Shown: positions 17,001 through 27,419 of the stretch, one piece after another
Position numbering within the stretch: the first letter of the stretch is position 1
Layout: each line of letters opens with the position of its first letter
Origin: Fibrobacter sp.
GTDB taxonomy: Bacteria; Fibrobacterota; Fibrobacteria; Fibrobacterales; Fibrobacteraceae
Assembly: GCA_017965445.1 (NCBI GenBank)
Contig: JAGCPZ010000027.1
Coordinates: 1-64,000 of the forward strand
Length of the DNA stretch: 64,000 bases
Direction of reading: 5' to 3'
Position numbers and translations under genes: made by a program
The notes under the pieces: model-generated
What the model was told of the DNA's origin: nothing
Database searches by the model: none
What the model saw: the letters and a program-made list of their open reading frames with translations, nothing else

Positions 17001-18680
17001 TTAACAGCTAAACGCCTGCGGGAGTGATGCAATCGCATCGCTGGGGAGCATGCTGAATGCACTGAGTTTTTCGCGGGCTATGCGGCCTGCTTTTTGGTGC
17101 AGTAATGCACCGAGTACGGCAGCTTCTGCAATCGGTAAACCTTGCGTGAGCAGGGCTGTGATGATTCCCGTAAGAACATCGCCGGAGCCGCCCTTGGCGA
17201 GCCCTGAGTTGTGTGCGGGTATCACGAATACGCGTCCGTCGGGAACGGCAATATACGTTGGTGCGCCTTTTAGCAAAATGACTTTGTTCGTGCTTGTGGC
17301 GATATTTTTCAAACAGTTCGGGATGTCGCAACTGTTTTCTGGGAGCGCGCCGAAGAGTCGTGCAAATTCCCTTACATGCGGCGTTAAAATGGCGGGCGCC
17401 TGCGAGTCTTTCAAATACTGGATTGCCGCGCGGTCTTTATTGGCGACGCAGTTTGCGGTTGCCGCGCGGTCCATTGTCGCGCAATCCACCGTGCTGTCGT
17501 TTGTCGCGCCTTTTGCGACGTTCTCGTTCAATGTCGCGATGGCGTTTAAGGCGTCGGCGTCGATGACCGTCGGTGCTTTGATTTGCGGGAGTAGCTCGAT
17601 GACAGCTTGGACTGTACCGAGGTTTGTAGAAAGCCCTGGACCGATGGCAATTGCGCTTGCGTGTTTGGCACGCTGGAGTATCGTCGGGATGTGTTGCGGT
17701 TGCAGAGTCCCGTTAAAATTAGAGCAATCTTCTAGACTGCAAAATACAGGTTCCGAAAGTTTAGCTTGGATAATCGGCGTAATCGCCTCAGTCGTGGCAA
17801 GCGTGACAAGTCCCGCACCACTGCGAAGAGCCGATTCTGTACAAAGTGCTGCGGCGCCTGGCATATCCTTGGAGCCTGCTATAATCAGGGCTGTTCCCTG
17901 ATTCCGCTTATCGCCCCACTCATCTCGCTTGGGCAAAAGTTGCGGAATCGCTTCTTCTGTGACGAGATAAGCTTTTTCATCGAAGTGCTGAATGATTTCA
18001 GCGGGGTAGTTCAGCGGCGCAATGACCGCATTTCCGAATGCTGGTCCGCCTTCCTTTGCGTAAGCGTCTAACCGCGGGAACCCGAACATCATTGTTTCGT
18101 CTGCGTGAATGCAAATATCATTGCAAACATGCGCTGAAGAATCGTAACCCGTGGGCGCATCCGCCGCGATTACCGGGAGTCCGCTTTCGTTGATGGTTTG
18201 CACAACAGTAGCAAACTCTGGACGCAATTCGCCATGTGCTCCGTTGCCGAGCATGCAGTCAACCACGAGTTTAAAATTAGCCAATCCGTCGGTCGTTCTC
18301 TGTTTGATCGTCCCACCGGCGTCTAAAAAATCGTCTAGAGCTAATTTAGCTTCGTTTTTGAATTTGTCTGTACTTACAAGGCTAAAAACAGAACTTTTGA
18401 TTCCGGATTGCAAAAGGAGCTTTGCAAGAACGAGTCCGTCCCCACCGTTGTTCCCACCGCCAATAAAAATGGCGATGGGCTCTAGAGTTTTGGCTTGGAC
18501 AAACTTGAATAGTGCGGCACCCGCTTCTTTCATCAGCGTGTAACCGCTTTGGATTATTTCTTTTTCTGAAGGTTCGCTCGTATTTTGTTTTGCGTAAAAT
18601 TCCTTTGACGCGGTATCGATATTGCGCATACCTTTAGTCGAAAGGACCGGTTGCAAGTGTAAAAACTCGAGCGAACTCAT
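17001..18680 (-). CDS. nnr: Bifunctional NAD(P)H-hydrate epimerase / ADP-dependent NAD(P)H-hydrate dehydratase
   Basis: Repairs damaged NAD(P)H hydrates (NADHX, NADPHX). The 559-residue protein has the YjeF N-terminal epimerase domain (about 10-230; FIGGGNNGGDGLVLAKLL and APTGYDSS) and the C-terminal dehydratase domain of ribokinase type (about 240-555; IIAGSKDMPGAA, LKGAPTYIA, and the nucleotide/catalytic motif SGLAKGGSGDVLTGI). An alanine-rich insert (about 395-425, ATLNENVAKGATNDSTVDCA) is unusual in this family. The gene begins 10 bp after the stop of the outer-membrane protein gene on the same strand, so they may be co-transcribed. Confidence 0.92.
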   Translation of the reverse strand: MSSLEFLHLQPVLSTKGMRNIDTASKEFYAKQNTSEPSEKEIIQSGYTLMKEAGAALFKFVQAKTLEPIAIFIGGGNNGGDGLVLAKLLLQSGIKSSVFSLVSTDKFKNEAKLALDDFLDAGGTIKQRTTDGLANFKLVVDCMLGNGAHGELRPEFATVVQTINESGLPVIAADAPTGYDSSAHVCNDICIHADETMMFGFPRLDAYAKEGGPAFGNAVIAPLNYPAEIIQHFDEKAYLVTEEAIPQLLPKRDEWGDKRNQGTALIIAGSKDMPGAAALCTESALRSGAGLVTLATTEAITPIIQAKLSEPVFCSLEDCSNFNGTLQPQHIPTILQRAKHASAIAIGPGLSTNLGTVQAVIELLPQIKAPTVIDADALNAIATLNENVAKGATNDSTVDCATMDRAATANCVANKDRAAIQYLKDSQAPAILTPHVREFARLFGALPENSCDIPNCLKNIATSTNKVILLKGAPTYIAVPDGRVFVIPAHNSGLAKGGSGDVLTGIITALLTQGLPIAEAAVLGALLHQKAGRIAREKLSAFSMLPSDAIASLPQAFSC

Positions 18681-18690
18681 TATGTTTGAA

Positions 18691-19671
18691 TTAGAGGAAC
18701 CAGTAGGTGACGCCGAACTTGAACATCATCGTATGGGCCCCCTTCAGGTTGATGGTTGCCCAGCTGACATTGTTCTTGCTCTTTTCTTCTTTTATGGAAT
18801 TCATTTCGCCTTCATATTTCACGTCGGGAAATACTTCGGTAAGTCCCAAGTACCAACGGAAGTTGAGGCTTAAGTTGTTCATAACGTAGTAGCCAACGCC
18901 GACATTGAGACCGAATTCGGCTGCGGACTGTTCGATTCTTTCAAAGTTGTTGGTCGTTCCGTCGTAAGTATATTCTGCGCTAGTATTGATGGATATTTGT
19001 GGCGCGAATTCAAGGAAAAATCCGCCACCGAAAACGCCGCGTATATAAAATGCGAAATCGAGGAACATTTGTTTGTAGCATCTTTCGATTTCGTCTTCTT
19101 CATGGCTCAAGTTGAATATGCGGAACATGATTTCTGGAGAGAATTGGAGCCCTTCTACCATGATGAATCGGGCTGCGATACCAAATTCACCACCGATGCC
19201 TGTGGGAGGTTCTAGTCCGTCGGATTTTAGGTCTTTGAATCCCCACATGTTTCCGTAAATGAAAGCACCTCGAATGCCGACGCTTATTGGAACTTGCTTG
19301 GCTGCTGGCGCGGGCTGCTCGTCGATGGGCATGGGATCGTTGCTGTTGTCGCTGTTGCTTGTGTTGACGTTTGTGATGTTCGTCACGGTTGTCACGTTGG
19401 TCACATTAGATACGTTCGCGTTTGTTGCGCTGATGTTGGTTTGTACGGTTGACGTTTGTTGTGGTTCAGCGACTGTCTCCACCGTTTGCGTTTCGATTGG
19501 AGCTTGTGCGTTGAAAGAAGGCTCTGCTTGATTTGCTGGCTGAGTTTCAGTCCATCCAGATTGTTGAGTGTTATCTTGAGATGACAGGTTTGTCCACTCG
19601 TCCGTTGGCTGTGCTGTTGCGAGAGCCGTGGCGCAGAGTGCGGTCAAGAGACCGGCTGCAAATTTCTTCAT
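18691..19671 (-). CDS. Outer-membrane beta-barrel protein with low-complexity N-terminal region
   Basis: 326 residues. A signal peptide (1-21, cleavage near ATAQ) is followed by a low-complexity stretch of Gln, Thr, Asn and Val (about 25-120, with repeated VTNVT-like units). The C-terminal domain of about 190 residues alternates hydrophobic and polar residues and ends FKFGVTYWFL, as expected for an outer-membrane barrel of the OmpW/OmpX-like size class. Exact family not recognised. Good ribosome site (AAGGAG) before the ATG. It lies 10 bp upstream of the NAD(P)HX repair gene and diverges from the metal-efflux operon. Confidence 0.75.
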   Translation of the reverse strand: MKKFAAGLLTALCATALATAQPTDEWTNLSSQDNTQQSGWTETQPANQAEPSFNAQAPIETQTVETVAEPQQTSTVQTNISATNANVSNVTNVTTVTNITNVNTSNSDNSNDPMPIDEQPAPAAKQVPISVGIRGAFIYGNMWGFKDLKSDGLEPPTGIGGEFGIAARFIMVEGLQFSPEIMFRIFNLSHEEDEIERCYKQMFLDFAFYIRGVFGGGFFLEFAPQISINTSAEYTYDGTTNNFERIEQSAAEFGLNVGVGYYVMNNLSLNFRWYLGLTEVFPDVKYEGEMNSIKEEKSKNNVSWATINLKGAHTMMFKFGVTYWFL

Positions 19672-19793
19672 AAAAACTCCTTTTTAATATGATCCCTTTG
19701 AGGAACCTCTTAATTGTAATGAAAATATAATAAACAAAATATCCTGTTTTGACGCAATTTGCTCCAAATGGTCGGAAATAGATGCTTTTTTGC

Positions 19794-19822
19794 TTGACAA
19801 AATACATTGATATATGTATATA
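19794..19822 (+). promoter_or_regulatory. Promoter of the metal-efflux operon
   Basis: -35 TTGACA (19794-19799), 17-bp spacer, -10 TATATA (19817-19822), near consensus. The operator described next overlaps the -10 box and start site, so a bound repressor would block polymerase. Confidence 0.75.
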
Positions 19823-19841
19823 TGAATTGTTGTTCATGTAT
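19818..19841. promoter_or_regulatory. ArsR/SmtB-type operator
   Basis: Inverted repeat ATATATGAA, six bases, TTCATGTAT (one mismatch between arms). This is the arrangement known for zinc- and other metal-sensing ArsR/SmtB repressors (TGAA-N6-TTCA core). It overlaps the -10 box of the gene for just such a regulator. Confidence 0.75.
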
Positions 19842-19866
19842 TCAAGTTATAAAAACGGGAATTTCT

Positions 19867-20187
19867 ATGAAAAAAGAGCCGAATATGCAAAACATTTCGT
19901 TGGATACGCTTTTCGAGTTGTCTGAGTTCTTCAAGTTTTTTGGCGATACGACTCGCATTCGCGTGATTCATTTGCTGCTTTCTGGTGAAATGTCCGTGAG
20001 TGCCATTGCTGAAAAGCTAAACCTTGAACAGTCCGTGGTGAGCCACCAGTTGCGTATTTTGCGCACGGCGAATCTTGTCAAGCCGACTCGTGACGGTCGC
20101 AAGATTTATTATGCGCTTGATGACGAACATATTGGCGAGATTTTCAATACTGGCCTCGCACATATTTTACACAAGAAGAAGGGTTAA
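19867..20187 (+). CDS. ArsR/SmtB family metal-responsive repressor
   Basis: A winged-helix repressor of 106 residues; HTH centred on MSVSAIAEKLNLEQSVVSHQLRILRTANLV and wing at RDGRKIYYALDDEHI. The stretch after it (DDEHIGEIFNTGLAHILH) matches the C-terminal alpha-5 position where SmtB/CzrA relatives bind zinc through Asp/His/Glu. There is no ELCVC-type arsenic motif. The frame continues upstream to 19807, but that stretch covers the promoter and operator, so I chose the ATG at 19867. The stop is 2 bp before the exporter's ATG. It probably represses this operon until zinc or copper rises. Confidence 0.9.
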   Translation: MKKEPNMQNISLDTLFELSEFFKFFGDTTRIRVIHLLLSGEMSVSAIAEKLNLEQSVVSHQLRILRTANLVKPTRDGRKIYYALDDEHIGEIFNTGLAHILHKKKG

Positions 20188-20189
20188 CG

Positions 20190-21716
20190 ATGAACGTTGT
20201 TTTAGAATTTGTTAGGGAGTTTATCACTCTGTTTTCGGAGATGGCTCCGTTTCTTTTGCTTGGTTTTTTGCTGGCGGGAATTTTGCATGTGTGGGTGCCG
20301 AATCATTTGTACGTGCCCAAGATTGCGAAGTCGAATTTTGCATCGGTACTGTGGGCGGCATTGTTCGGTGTTCCTCTGCCGATTTGCAGCTGCGGCGTGA
20401 TTCCGACGTCGATTGCAATCCGTAAGGAGGGCGCAAGCAAGGGCGCTAGCGTGAGCTTCTTGATTTCGACGCCTGCGACGGGCGTGGATTCTATCTTGGC
20501 GACGTATTCGTTGCTAGGTCTCCCGTTTGCAATCCTGCGACCTGTGGCCGCTTTTGCGACGGCGCTGTTTGGCGGCGTGCTGACGAACTTCGCAACGCGT
20601 GGGGAAGAATCTCGCGATGTCGTAGCGGGATTGCGCAGTGAACCGGCGAACTTGATGCAAGAGCGTGAACATCATCACCAAGATATTGAGCTCTGCGATT
20701 GCGGCGACCATGGTGATTGCGACGATGATGATTGTGAATGTGGCGAACATCACCATGGCGACGGCGCGTCGGCCACGACCTTTACGGAAAAAGTCAAAGA
20801 AACCTTCCGCTATGGCTTGGTCAATATGGTGGGCGATGTGAGCAAGTGGCTTATGATTGGTCTTGTGCTTGGTGCGTTGATATCTGCATTTGTCCCAAAT
20901 GAACTGTTCCTTGCGTTGCGCGAAAAACCGATTCTTTGCATGGTTTGTGTGCTGCTGTTAGCGATGCCGATGTACACGTGTGCTACAGGATCCATCCCGC
21001 TGGCGCTTGCGCTTGTTGCAAAGGGAATAACGCCGGGGGCCGCCCTTGTACTTTTGATGGCCGGGCCTGCGACGAGTATCGCTTCGATGCTTGTGGTCGG
21101 TAAAGCTTTTGGCAAGCGCACTCTCGCGGCGTACTTGTTCTCGATTGCTTTTGGCGCGATGTTTTTTGGCTTTATTGTCGATACGTTCTTTATGGATACT
21201 TTCCTCTCGGCGATGCTTCCGCAAGGTGCTGCGGATTGCCATGGTCACGGAGCGTTAGGCGTGTTCGATTACATTTGCGCAGGGCTCTTGGCCGCATTCA
21301 TGATTTATGCGAAGTTTGCCCATAAGGGCTGCGATGGCCATTGCGGTTGCGGCTGTGGCGAGTCTTGCAAATGCGGTGACTCTTGCGGACATGACCACGA
21401 ACATTGTGAATGCGAAGATCACTGCGACGAGCATGAAAATGGCGAATCTTGTGAAAGCCATGAACACGGTGAGCATGACCATCACGAGCATTCCGAACCT
21501 GTGGCTAAAACATACCGCGTGAACGGTATGAATTGCAGCCATTGCAAGGCATGCGTTGAAAAAGCGGTACGTTCGCTTGATGGAATCGTTTTTGCCGAAG
21601 CCGATGTTGCGAGCAAGTCGTTGCATGTGGAATGGCACGACGATGATGATATCGACGAGTCCGCTTTAAAAACTGCAGTTGAAGAAGCCGGGTTCGAGTT
21701 CGGCGGCGAGGCTTAG
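20190..21716 (+). CDS. SO_0444-type Cu/Zn efflux permease with His/Cys-rich loops and C-terminal HMA domain
   Basis: 508 residues. A membrane permease in two halves (helices in about 15-135 and 205-375) with the conserved PLPICSCGVIP motif near 62-72 and a matching MPMYTCATGSIP in the second half, as in the SO_0444 Cu/Zn efflux family. Two cytoplasmic loops are extremely rich in metal ligands: about 158-190 (HHHQ, CDCGDHGDC, CECGEHHH) and about 378-437 (over 30 Cys/His). A heavy-metal-associated domain ends the protein (440-508, GMNCSHCKAC). Co-transcribed with the ArsR-type repressor. Predicted to export copper and/or zinc; the loops may act as a metal store or sensor (inference). Confidence 0.87.
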   Translation: MNVVLEFVREFITLFSEMAPFLLLGFLLAGILHVWVPNHLYVPKIAKSNFASVLWAALFGVPLPICSCGVIPTSIAIRKEGASKGASVSFLISTPATGVDSILATYSLLGLPFAILRPVAAFATALFGGVLTNFATRGEESRDVVAGLRSEPANLMQEREHHHQDIELCDCGDHGDCDDDDCECGEHHHGDGASATTFTEKVKETFRYGLVNMVGDVSKWLMIGLVLGALISAFVPNELFLALREKPILCMVCVLLLAMPMYTCATGSIPLALALVAKGITPGAALVLLMAGPATSIASMLVVGKAFGKRTLAAYLFSIAFGAMFFGFIVDTFFMDTFLSAMLPQGAADCHGHGALGVFDYICAGLLAAFMIYAKFAHKGCDGHCGCGCGESCKCGDSCGHDHEHCECEDHCDEHENGESCESHEHGEHDHHEHSEPVAKTYRVNGMNCSHCKACVEKAVRSLDGIVFAEADVASKSLHVEWHDDDDIDESALKTAVEEAGFEFGGEA

Positions 21717-21738
21717 TTCGCGACGTTTTTATGTGGGC

Positions 21739-24357
21739 CTAGACTTCACCAATGCGGGCTAGCTTCAACAAAGGCATTCCGGCTTCTCGGCTTTCATCTA
21801 AATTAACAGTAAAATAGATGCTCCAGTCGTTGAAATCTTCTTCATCCTGGAGCATTTGCTGTATGTGCATGATGTTCTTATCGTAAGTGACGATGGTGTG
21901 AGCGAGGGCGCGACCTTCTACGTCCATACGGAACTTGTGGTGTTCGGCGGTGTAGGCTGCCATTATTTCTAGCAATCGCTTTTCTGTCCACGGCGTGCCT
22001 TCGGCATCCGCCAAGAGTTCGCCTTCGGCGAGATCGTCCGCAAGACTGTCTAGAACGTCCGAGAAATCTTGCTTTTGCAAGCTCATCATAATCTGGAAAA
22101 TGCGTTGACGCACCATGGAGAGGAATCGCTTCTTGTCGTATGTGATGTCTGCGGCGGCCTTGTCTGCACCAAACGCTTTTTCTGCTTCGTCTTCGGCGGT
22201 GCCTGCTTCCAGGCGTTTCTGGTAGTCTTCCGGGTGCGCCATCTTTTCCCATTCTTCCAAGAGACTGGAATCGACGCGACGGATCATATCGCCGAGGTAA
22301 TCCTGCATTTCCAAGAGTTCTTCGTTTTTGTAGCCGTCGGGCACTGTTTGCGAAAGCACTTTGTAAACGCCATTCAGGTGGCGGAGTAAAATCGCCTCCA
22401 TGCGCTGCAAGTTGTACTGCTTGACGTAACCGCTGAACGTGCTGAAATTCTCGAACATTTCACGCACGATGGATTTGGGCTCGATGTTTTCATCGACCCA
22501 CGGGTGAACCTCAGCAAATGCGTTGAATGTGTCATAAATAAAGTCGCGGAGGGGTTTGGGGTATTCGACTTTTTCAAGTTCTTCGAGGCGTTGGTTGTAT
22601 TCCATGCCTTGAGCCTTGAGTTCGTTCATGCGGGCGTCACGAGCCTTGCTCAACTGGATACGTAAGATAGCTTCAGGATTTTCGAGAATGCTTTCGCACA
22701 AGGTAATCACGTCTAAAGCGTATTCCGGTGAATCTTTGTCAAGCTTCGGGAGTGTGTCAAGTAGGTACAGCGAAAGCGGTTGATTCATCGAAAAATCGTC
22801 TTGCAAGTCCATGTTTACACGCAGGTGACTGTAACCCTCGGCGACGGGTTTCACGAATTCGATGATGTGCTTTTCGACAAGGCTCCGGAACAAGAGGAAC
22901 GCACGGTGCTGCAACTGTTTTTTGCTGGCATTGCTTTCGTGGCAATCCTTCAAGAGCGCGCGCATGGCTCGGCAGCCGTCCGTTGGACGACTCAAGATGT
23001 TCAAAAGCATTCCGTGGTTCACTTGGAAACTCGATGTGAGCGGTTCCGGCGCGGAATCAATCAAACGTTTGAACGTATTTTCGTCGAAGGGAATGTAGCC
23101 GTGCTCGGGCGGTTTTCGTTTCTGGAATTTCTTTCCTGTTGCGCGAGACTTTGCTTCGAGTTTTAAGTTTTCGATGACATGCTCTGGAGCTTGTGCGACA
23201 ACGTAACCAACATTGTCGAAGCCCTTGCGGCCTGCTCGACCTGCAATCTGGTGGAAGTCACGTGCGGTTAAAATTGCGGTCTTGTCGCCGCTGTATTTAC
23301 AAAGCTGCGTAAAGAGAACCGTACGAATGGGAACGTTCACGCCTACGCCGAGTGTGTCTGTCCCGCAGATGACTTTCAAGAGTCCTTGCTGAGCGAGTTT
23401 TTCGCAGAGAATACGGTACTTGGGTAATAGCCCCGCATGGTGCAGCCCAATGCCTTGCTTGAGCCAGCGCTTGACATCCGGACCATACGGGCTTGCAAAT
23501 CGGACTTCCTTAATCGCTTCGTTAATCTTGGCTTTTTCTTCTTTTGTGCACAAGTCGAGGCTCATAAAGTTTTGTGCGTTGCTTGCGGCGGCGGCCTGAG
23601 TAAAGTGGACAACATAAACGGGTGCCTTGCCTTCGTTCACAAGCTTTTGCACTTCCGTTGAAATTTCTGTTGTACTATAGCTAAAGTCGAGCGGCACCGG
23701 GCGCTGCGTCGAGCGGACCGTTACGGACTCACGGCCCGTGTGCTTGGTCATGTCGCGTTCGAAAAATTCCGTAGCACCGACGGTTGCACTCATCAAAAGG
23801 AATCGCGACTGTGGGAGCGTCAAAAGCGGAACTTGCCAAGCGACACCGCGTTCTCGGTCGGAATAGTAATGGAACTCGTCCATTACGATATCGGTGATGG
23901 AGAGCGTTTCGCCTTCGCAGAGAGCCATGTTCGAAAGAATTTCTGCTGTGCAACAGATGATGGGGGCATCGCGGTTGACAGTCGCGTCACCGGTCGAAAG
24001 TCCAACATTTTCGGCGCCAAATTCCTTGCAGAGAGCCATCCATTTTTCGTTCACCAAAGCCTTGATGGGACATGTATAGACGCTTCTGCGCCCATGAACA
24101 AGACTGTCAAAATGGAGTGCAAGCGCCACCATGGATTTTCCACTTCCGGTCGGTGTATTCAAAATGACGTTCTTGTCGTCTAGCAGTTCAAGAATCGCTT
24201 CTTCTTGCGCTGGGTATAACGTTGTACCACGGGCTTCCGCCCATGCCATAAATTGTTCCAAAACGTCTTCTGATGAAATATCTGCACGGTTTCCATGTGC
24301 ATTTTCTACCAGTTCATTCAAAAAATCTTTGAGAATCCGCTTGCTTTGCTCTGCCAT
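21739..24357 (-). CDS. Ski2-like DEAD/DEAH-box helicase (DUF3516 type)
   Basis: 872-residue superfamily 2 helicase. Motifs: Walker A TPTGSGKS, Ia [12 protein letters not shown], motif II DEFH, motif III LMSATVG, and [10 protein letters not shown] (motif VI). The C-terminal half (about 430-870) is long and helical, as in bacterial Ski2-like proteins annotated DUF3516. Eukaryotic Ski2/Mtr4 relatives unwind RNA for degradation; the bacterial role is not well defined, so RNA processing is inference. Not in an operon: the exporter converges from one side and rfbA diverges on the other. Confidence 0.88.
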   Translation of the reverse strand: MAEQSKRILKDFLNELVENAHGNRADISSEDVLEQFMAWAEARGTTLYPAQEEAILELLDDKNVILNTPTGSGKSMVALALHFDSLVHGRRSVYTCPIKALVNEKWMALCKEFGAENVGLSTGDATVNRDAPIICCTAEILSNMALCEGETLSITDIVMDEFHYYSDRERGVAWQVPLLTLPQSRFLLMSATVGATEFFERDMTKHTGRESVTVRSTQRPVPLDFSYSTTEISTEVQKLVNEGKAPVYVVHFTQAAAASNAQNFMSLDLCTKEEKAKINEAIKEVRFASPYGPDVKRWLKQGIGLHHAGLLPKYRILCEKLAQQGLLKVICGTDTLGVGVNVPIRTVLFTQLCKYSGDKTAILTARDFHQIAGRAGRKGFDNVGYVVAQAPEHVIENLKLEAKSRATGKKFQKRKPPEHGYIPFDENTFKRLIDSAPEPLTSSFQVNHGMLLNILSRPTDGCRAMRALLKDCHESNASKKQLQHRAFLLFRSLVEKHIIEFVKPVAEGYSHLRVNMDLQDDFSMNQPLSLYLLDTLPKLDKDSPEYALDVITLCESILENPEAILRIQLSKARDARMNELKAQGMEYNQRLEELEKVEYPKPLRDFIYDTFNAFAEVHPWVDENIEPKSIVREMFENFSTFSGYVKQYNLQRMEAILLRHLNGVYKVLSQTVPDGYKNEELLEMQDYLGDMIRRVDSSLLEEWEKMAHPEDYQKRLEAGTAEDEAEKAFGADKAAADITYDKKRFLSMVRQRIFQIMMSLQKQDFSDVLDSLADDLAEGELLADAEGTPWTEKRLLEIMAAYTAEHHKFRMDVEGRALAHTIVTYDKNIMHIQQMLQDEEDFNDWSIYFTVNLDESREAGMPLLKLARIGEV

Positions 24358-24428
24358 AGTGACTCAAAGATAACTTTTTTGAAAATAAAACGTAATAAGT
24401 TTTCTATTTTTGCAAATAAGGAGATTTT

Positions 24429-25316
24429 ATGAAAGGAATCGTACTCGCTGGGGGATCCGGCACACGTTTGTATCCGCTTACGATGGTCACATCGAAGCAG
24501 CTGTTGCCGGTTTATGACAAGCCGATGATTTATTACCCGCTCTCGACGCTCATGTTGGCGGGCATTCGCGACATCTTGATTATTTCGACTCCGACGGATC
24601 TACCGAACTTTGAACGGTTGCTCGGTGACGGCTCTGCAATGGGCCTCAACTTGAGTTACAAGGTGCAGCCGAGCCCCGATGGACTTGCTCAGGCGTTTAT
24701 TCTTGGTGAGGAATTCATCGGAAACGATTGCTGCGCAATGGTCCTTGGCGACAATATCTTCTACGGAAACGGATTTAGCCCGCTATTGAAGGCTGCCGTC
24801 AAAAATGCCGAAGAAAATGGCCGTGCAAGCGTTTTCGGCTACTATGTGGAAGACCCAGAACGCTTTGGAGTCGTGGAATTTGACGAAAATGGCAAGGTGA
24901 TTTCTGTCGAAGAAAAACCGAAAGAACCCAAGAGCAACTATGCGATTACGGGCCTCTACTTCTACGACAATCGTGTGTCCGGCTTTGCTAAGGTGCAGAA
25001 ACCGAGTGCCCGCGGCGAACTTGAAATTACCGACCTCAACAAGACCTACCTCGATATGGGCGAACTTGACGTGAAACTCCTCGGTCGCGGGTTTGCATGG
25101 CTCGATACCGGTACAATGGACAGCCTCATCGAAGCGGGCGAGTTCGTGAAAATGGTCGAAAACCGTCAAGGCATCCAAATTTCTGCTATTGAAGAAATCG
25201 CCTACAAGAACGGCTGGATTAGCAAGGAAAAACTTTTGGAATCCGCCGCTAAATATGGAAAGTCGCCTTATGGTCAGCACCTGAGAAAAGTTGCAGAAGG
25301 GAAGATTCATTATTAG
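24429..25316 (+). CDS. rfbA: Glucose-1-phosphate thymidylyltransferase
   Basis: Makes dTDP-glucose from dTTP and glucose-1-phosphate, the first step to dTDP-rhamnose and other dTDP-sugars. 295 residues, standard length. The N-terminal signature [11 protein letters not shown] followed by [18 protein letters not shown] is diagnostic, with VLGDNIFYG (metal site) and FAWLDTGT further on. AAGGAG ribosome site. It opens the polysaccharide locus and has the GC-rich codon use of the chromosome, unlike the AT-rich genes that follow. rfbB and rfbC lie 16-17 kb downstream; rfbD is not in the window. Confidence 0.95.
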   Translation: MKGIVLAGGSGTRLYPLTMVTSKQLLPVYDKPMIYYPLSTLMLAGIRDILIISTPTDLPNFERLLGDGSAMGLNLSYKVQPSPDGLAQAFILGEEFIGNDCCAMVLGDNIFYGNGFSPLLKAAVKNAEENGRASVFGYYVEDPERFGVVEFDENGKVISVEEKPKEPKSNYAITGLYFYDNRVSGFAKVQKPSARGELEITDLNKTYLDMGELDVKLLGRGFAWLDTGTMDSLIEAGEFVKMVENRQGIQISAIEEIAYKNGWISKEKLLESAAKYGKSPYGQHLRKVAEGKIHY

Positions 25317-25318
25317 AG

Positions 25319-26044
25319 ATGGTGAATGGGATGAATCTGCCTCCTTTGATAAAAAAAATCATTGCGACAAATCCATGTTATGCGGATTTGCTTGAATGTC
25401 AAGGTAAAATCTATACATTTTTGAATCCGGTTTCTTACTTAGAAGCTCTTAAGCATAAAGAAATTTTTGAAAAGATGGATGGAATTTTTTGCGATGGGAA
25501 AATTCTAGCTAAGTCGATTTGCTTGTTTTATCATAAACGGGTGGATCGCTGCAGCTTTGATATGACTTCCCTTGCATCGGAGTTTTTTCGGTATTCAGAA
25601 ATTCATAACAAGAAAATTTATTTTGTTGCAAGTAAGCAGGAAGAGCTTGAACGCGCAATGAGAATCCTTGGTAAAGTCTATCCTAATCTGAATATAGTGG
25701 GTGCGAGAAATGGGTATTTTCGTGATGATCAAGAATTAAATGACGAAGTCCATAAAATTGTAAGCCTTAATCCTGATTATGTAATATGCGGTATGGGAGT
25801 TGTTTTACAGGAAAAGTTTTTAGTTCTTCTAAAATCAGCTGGGTTTAAGGGAATTGCCTTTACATGTGGCGGTTTTGTTTCTCAGGCGTCTAGGTCGAGT
25901 TTGAATTACTATCCAAGGATTTTCGATAAACTTAATTTGCGGTTCTTGTATCGAATGATTAAAGAAAAACATACACGAAAACGTTACTTGCATGCCTTAT
26001 TTCTTTTCCCGATTAAGTTTGTCAGGGAATGGATGAAAACGTAG
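25319..26044 (+). CDS. WecG/TagA/CpsF family glycosyltransferase
   Basis: A 241-residue GT26-type enzyme; in relatives it adds the second sugar (for example N-acetylmannosamine or its uronic acid) to an undecaprenyl-linked precursor. Recognised from DGKILAK, the central FVASKQEELERAMRIL, VGARNGYF and the end GGFVSQASRSSLNYYPRIFDKLNLRFLYRM (interrupted family motif). It starts 2 bp after rfbA, with possible starts at 25319 or 25331, and the first AT-rich codons of the island appear within it. An initiating sugar-phosphate transferase would be expected but is not seen here. Confidence 0.85.
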   Translation: MVNGMNLPPLIKKIIATNPCYADLLECQGKIYTFLNPVSYLEALKHKEIFEKMDGIFCDGKILAKSICLFYHKRVDRCSFDMTSLASEFFRYSEIHNKKIYFVASKQEELERAMRILGKVYPNLNIVGARNGYFRDDQELNDEVHKIVSLNPDYVICGMGVVLQEKFLVLLKSAGFKGIAFTCGGFVSQASRSSLNYYPRIFDKLNLRFLYRMIKEKHTRKRYLHALFLFPIKFVREWMKT

Positions 26045-26128
26045 GGTAAAGGAAAATTTATGTATGGCTGTAAATGATTAACGAAAGCCTTTTTCCATAG
26101 TTGATTGCAAAACTGAATAATATTAATT

Positions 26129-27382
26129 ATGATTTATATTTTTGACGACCGTGTTGTGAAAAATGATATCAAATGGATTGTTCCCATTTTAGTTTTGCCT
26201 CGTATGATAATGAACGTTGCAAACGTTCCTTTTGGACCTTTTGTTACTTCGACTTGCTTTTTTTGTGTTTTTTTATTTTTGTTTAGATATGCTTCTTTTA
26301 GAGGTCTTATTAAATGTGGACCTTTGCTTTTATGGGGTGGGCTCATATTATATCATTGTATAAATAGCTATCTGAAACATGTTCCTACAATGCGGCCTGT
26401 TGATTATTATCATGCGTTAAAAATGTACTGTGCTGTATGTATTTATTCATATCTTTTTTGTGTGGATCTAAAAAGTACTTCAAAATACTTGGCCATATCA
26501 ATTTTTTTATGGTTAATAATGGCCTGTTCTATTTCTGGATTTGGATATAGTGGTGGTAATCGGTTATCTGGGGAAATGGTTGTTGCTGTAAGTTTTGGAA
26601 AGTACTCTGCAATGCTTGTCGTATGCTTGACTTATTACGCTGCTGTAATGAAAAAAAATTGGAGTGAATTATTGTTTTTGTCAATTCCATCCGCTATAAT
26701 CATTTTTCTTAGTCAAACGAGAAATGCTTTTGGAATGTGCTGCATTCAACTGATGGGTTTTTATTTAGGCGTTAAAATGAAGGGGCGAGTGAATGTGAGT
26801 GCTATTGGACGAGTTCTTTTCCTTTTTATTATAATTTTTTTCGGGATTACATTTATGTTGGAACATACAAATATTGGTGCCCGGTTTCAAGAAAAGAAAA
26901 GTCTTAACTATTATGAGTTGAAGGGCTTAGCAACTGGCACTGTATTTGACAAAATTGCGGGGGAGCGCCTTATATATTATGTTAATGGCTATAAGTTGTT
27001 TTTAAATAATCCTGTTACTGGTATTGGCTATAAAAATTATGCAAATAAATCTGGAGGAATCTATCCCATGCATGTCGAGTATATGGTGCATTTATGTGAA
27101 GGCGGGTTAATAGCGGCGTTTTTATTTGTATCTTTTTTGTATTGTATGGCACGTAATATAATAAAAAAAGGATATGATCGACCTGCTTTTATTCTACTCG
27201 CATCAACATTTATATTGCAAATCTTTACAAGTGCTTATTCATCTTCCTTTGGTCAAGAAGTTCCTGTTCTAATATATGGATTGCTTATTGCTGCAGGTAG
27301 TCCTTTTGTTTCATTGTCCGGAAAACATTTTGATCAAATCTGCTGTGAAAAAAAATATTATCGTGTCGTCATTGCGGAGTAA
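26129..27382 (+). CDS. O-antigen polymerase/ligase-like membrane protein (Wzy type)
   Basis: 417 residues with about ten or more hydrophobic helices and a larger extracytoplasmic loop (about 235-310) carrying NIGARFQEKKSLNYYE and NPVTGIGYKNYANKSG. That loop position and the G-x-G-xx-N pattern are typical of O-antigen polymerase/ligase (Wzy/WaaL) proteins, whose sequences are otherwise very variable. Likely joins repeat units on the periplasmic side of the membrane. AT-rich, with many ATA/TTA codons. Confidence 0.75.
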   Translation: MIYIFDDRVVKNDIKWIVPILVLPRMIMNVANVPFGPFVTSTCFFCVFLFLFRYASFRGLIKCGPLLLWGGLILYHCINSYLKHVPTMRPVDYYHALKMYCAVCIYSYLFCVDLKSTSKYLAISIFLWLIMACSISGFGYSGGNRLSGEMVVAVSFGKYSAMLVVCLTYYAAVMKKNWSELLFLSIPSAIIIFLSQTRNAFGMCCIQLMGFYLGVKMKGRVNVSAIGRVLFLFIIIFFGITFMLEHTNIGARFQEKKSLNYYELKGLATGTVFDKIAGERLIYYVNGYKLFLNNPVTGIGYKNYANKSGGIYPMHVEYMVHLCEGGLIAAFLFVSFLYCMARNIIKKGYDRPAFILLASTFILQIFTSAYSSSFGQEVPVLIYGLLIAAGSPFVSLSGKHFDQICCEKKYYRVVIAE

Positions 27383-27419
27383 TTTTGGTTAAATAGGAAA
27401 ATTGAAGTAGGGATTTTTT

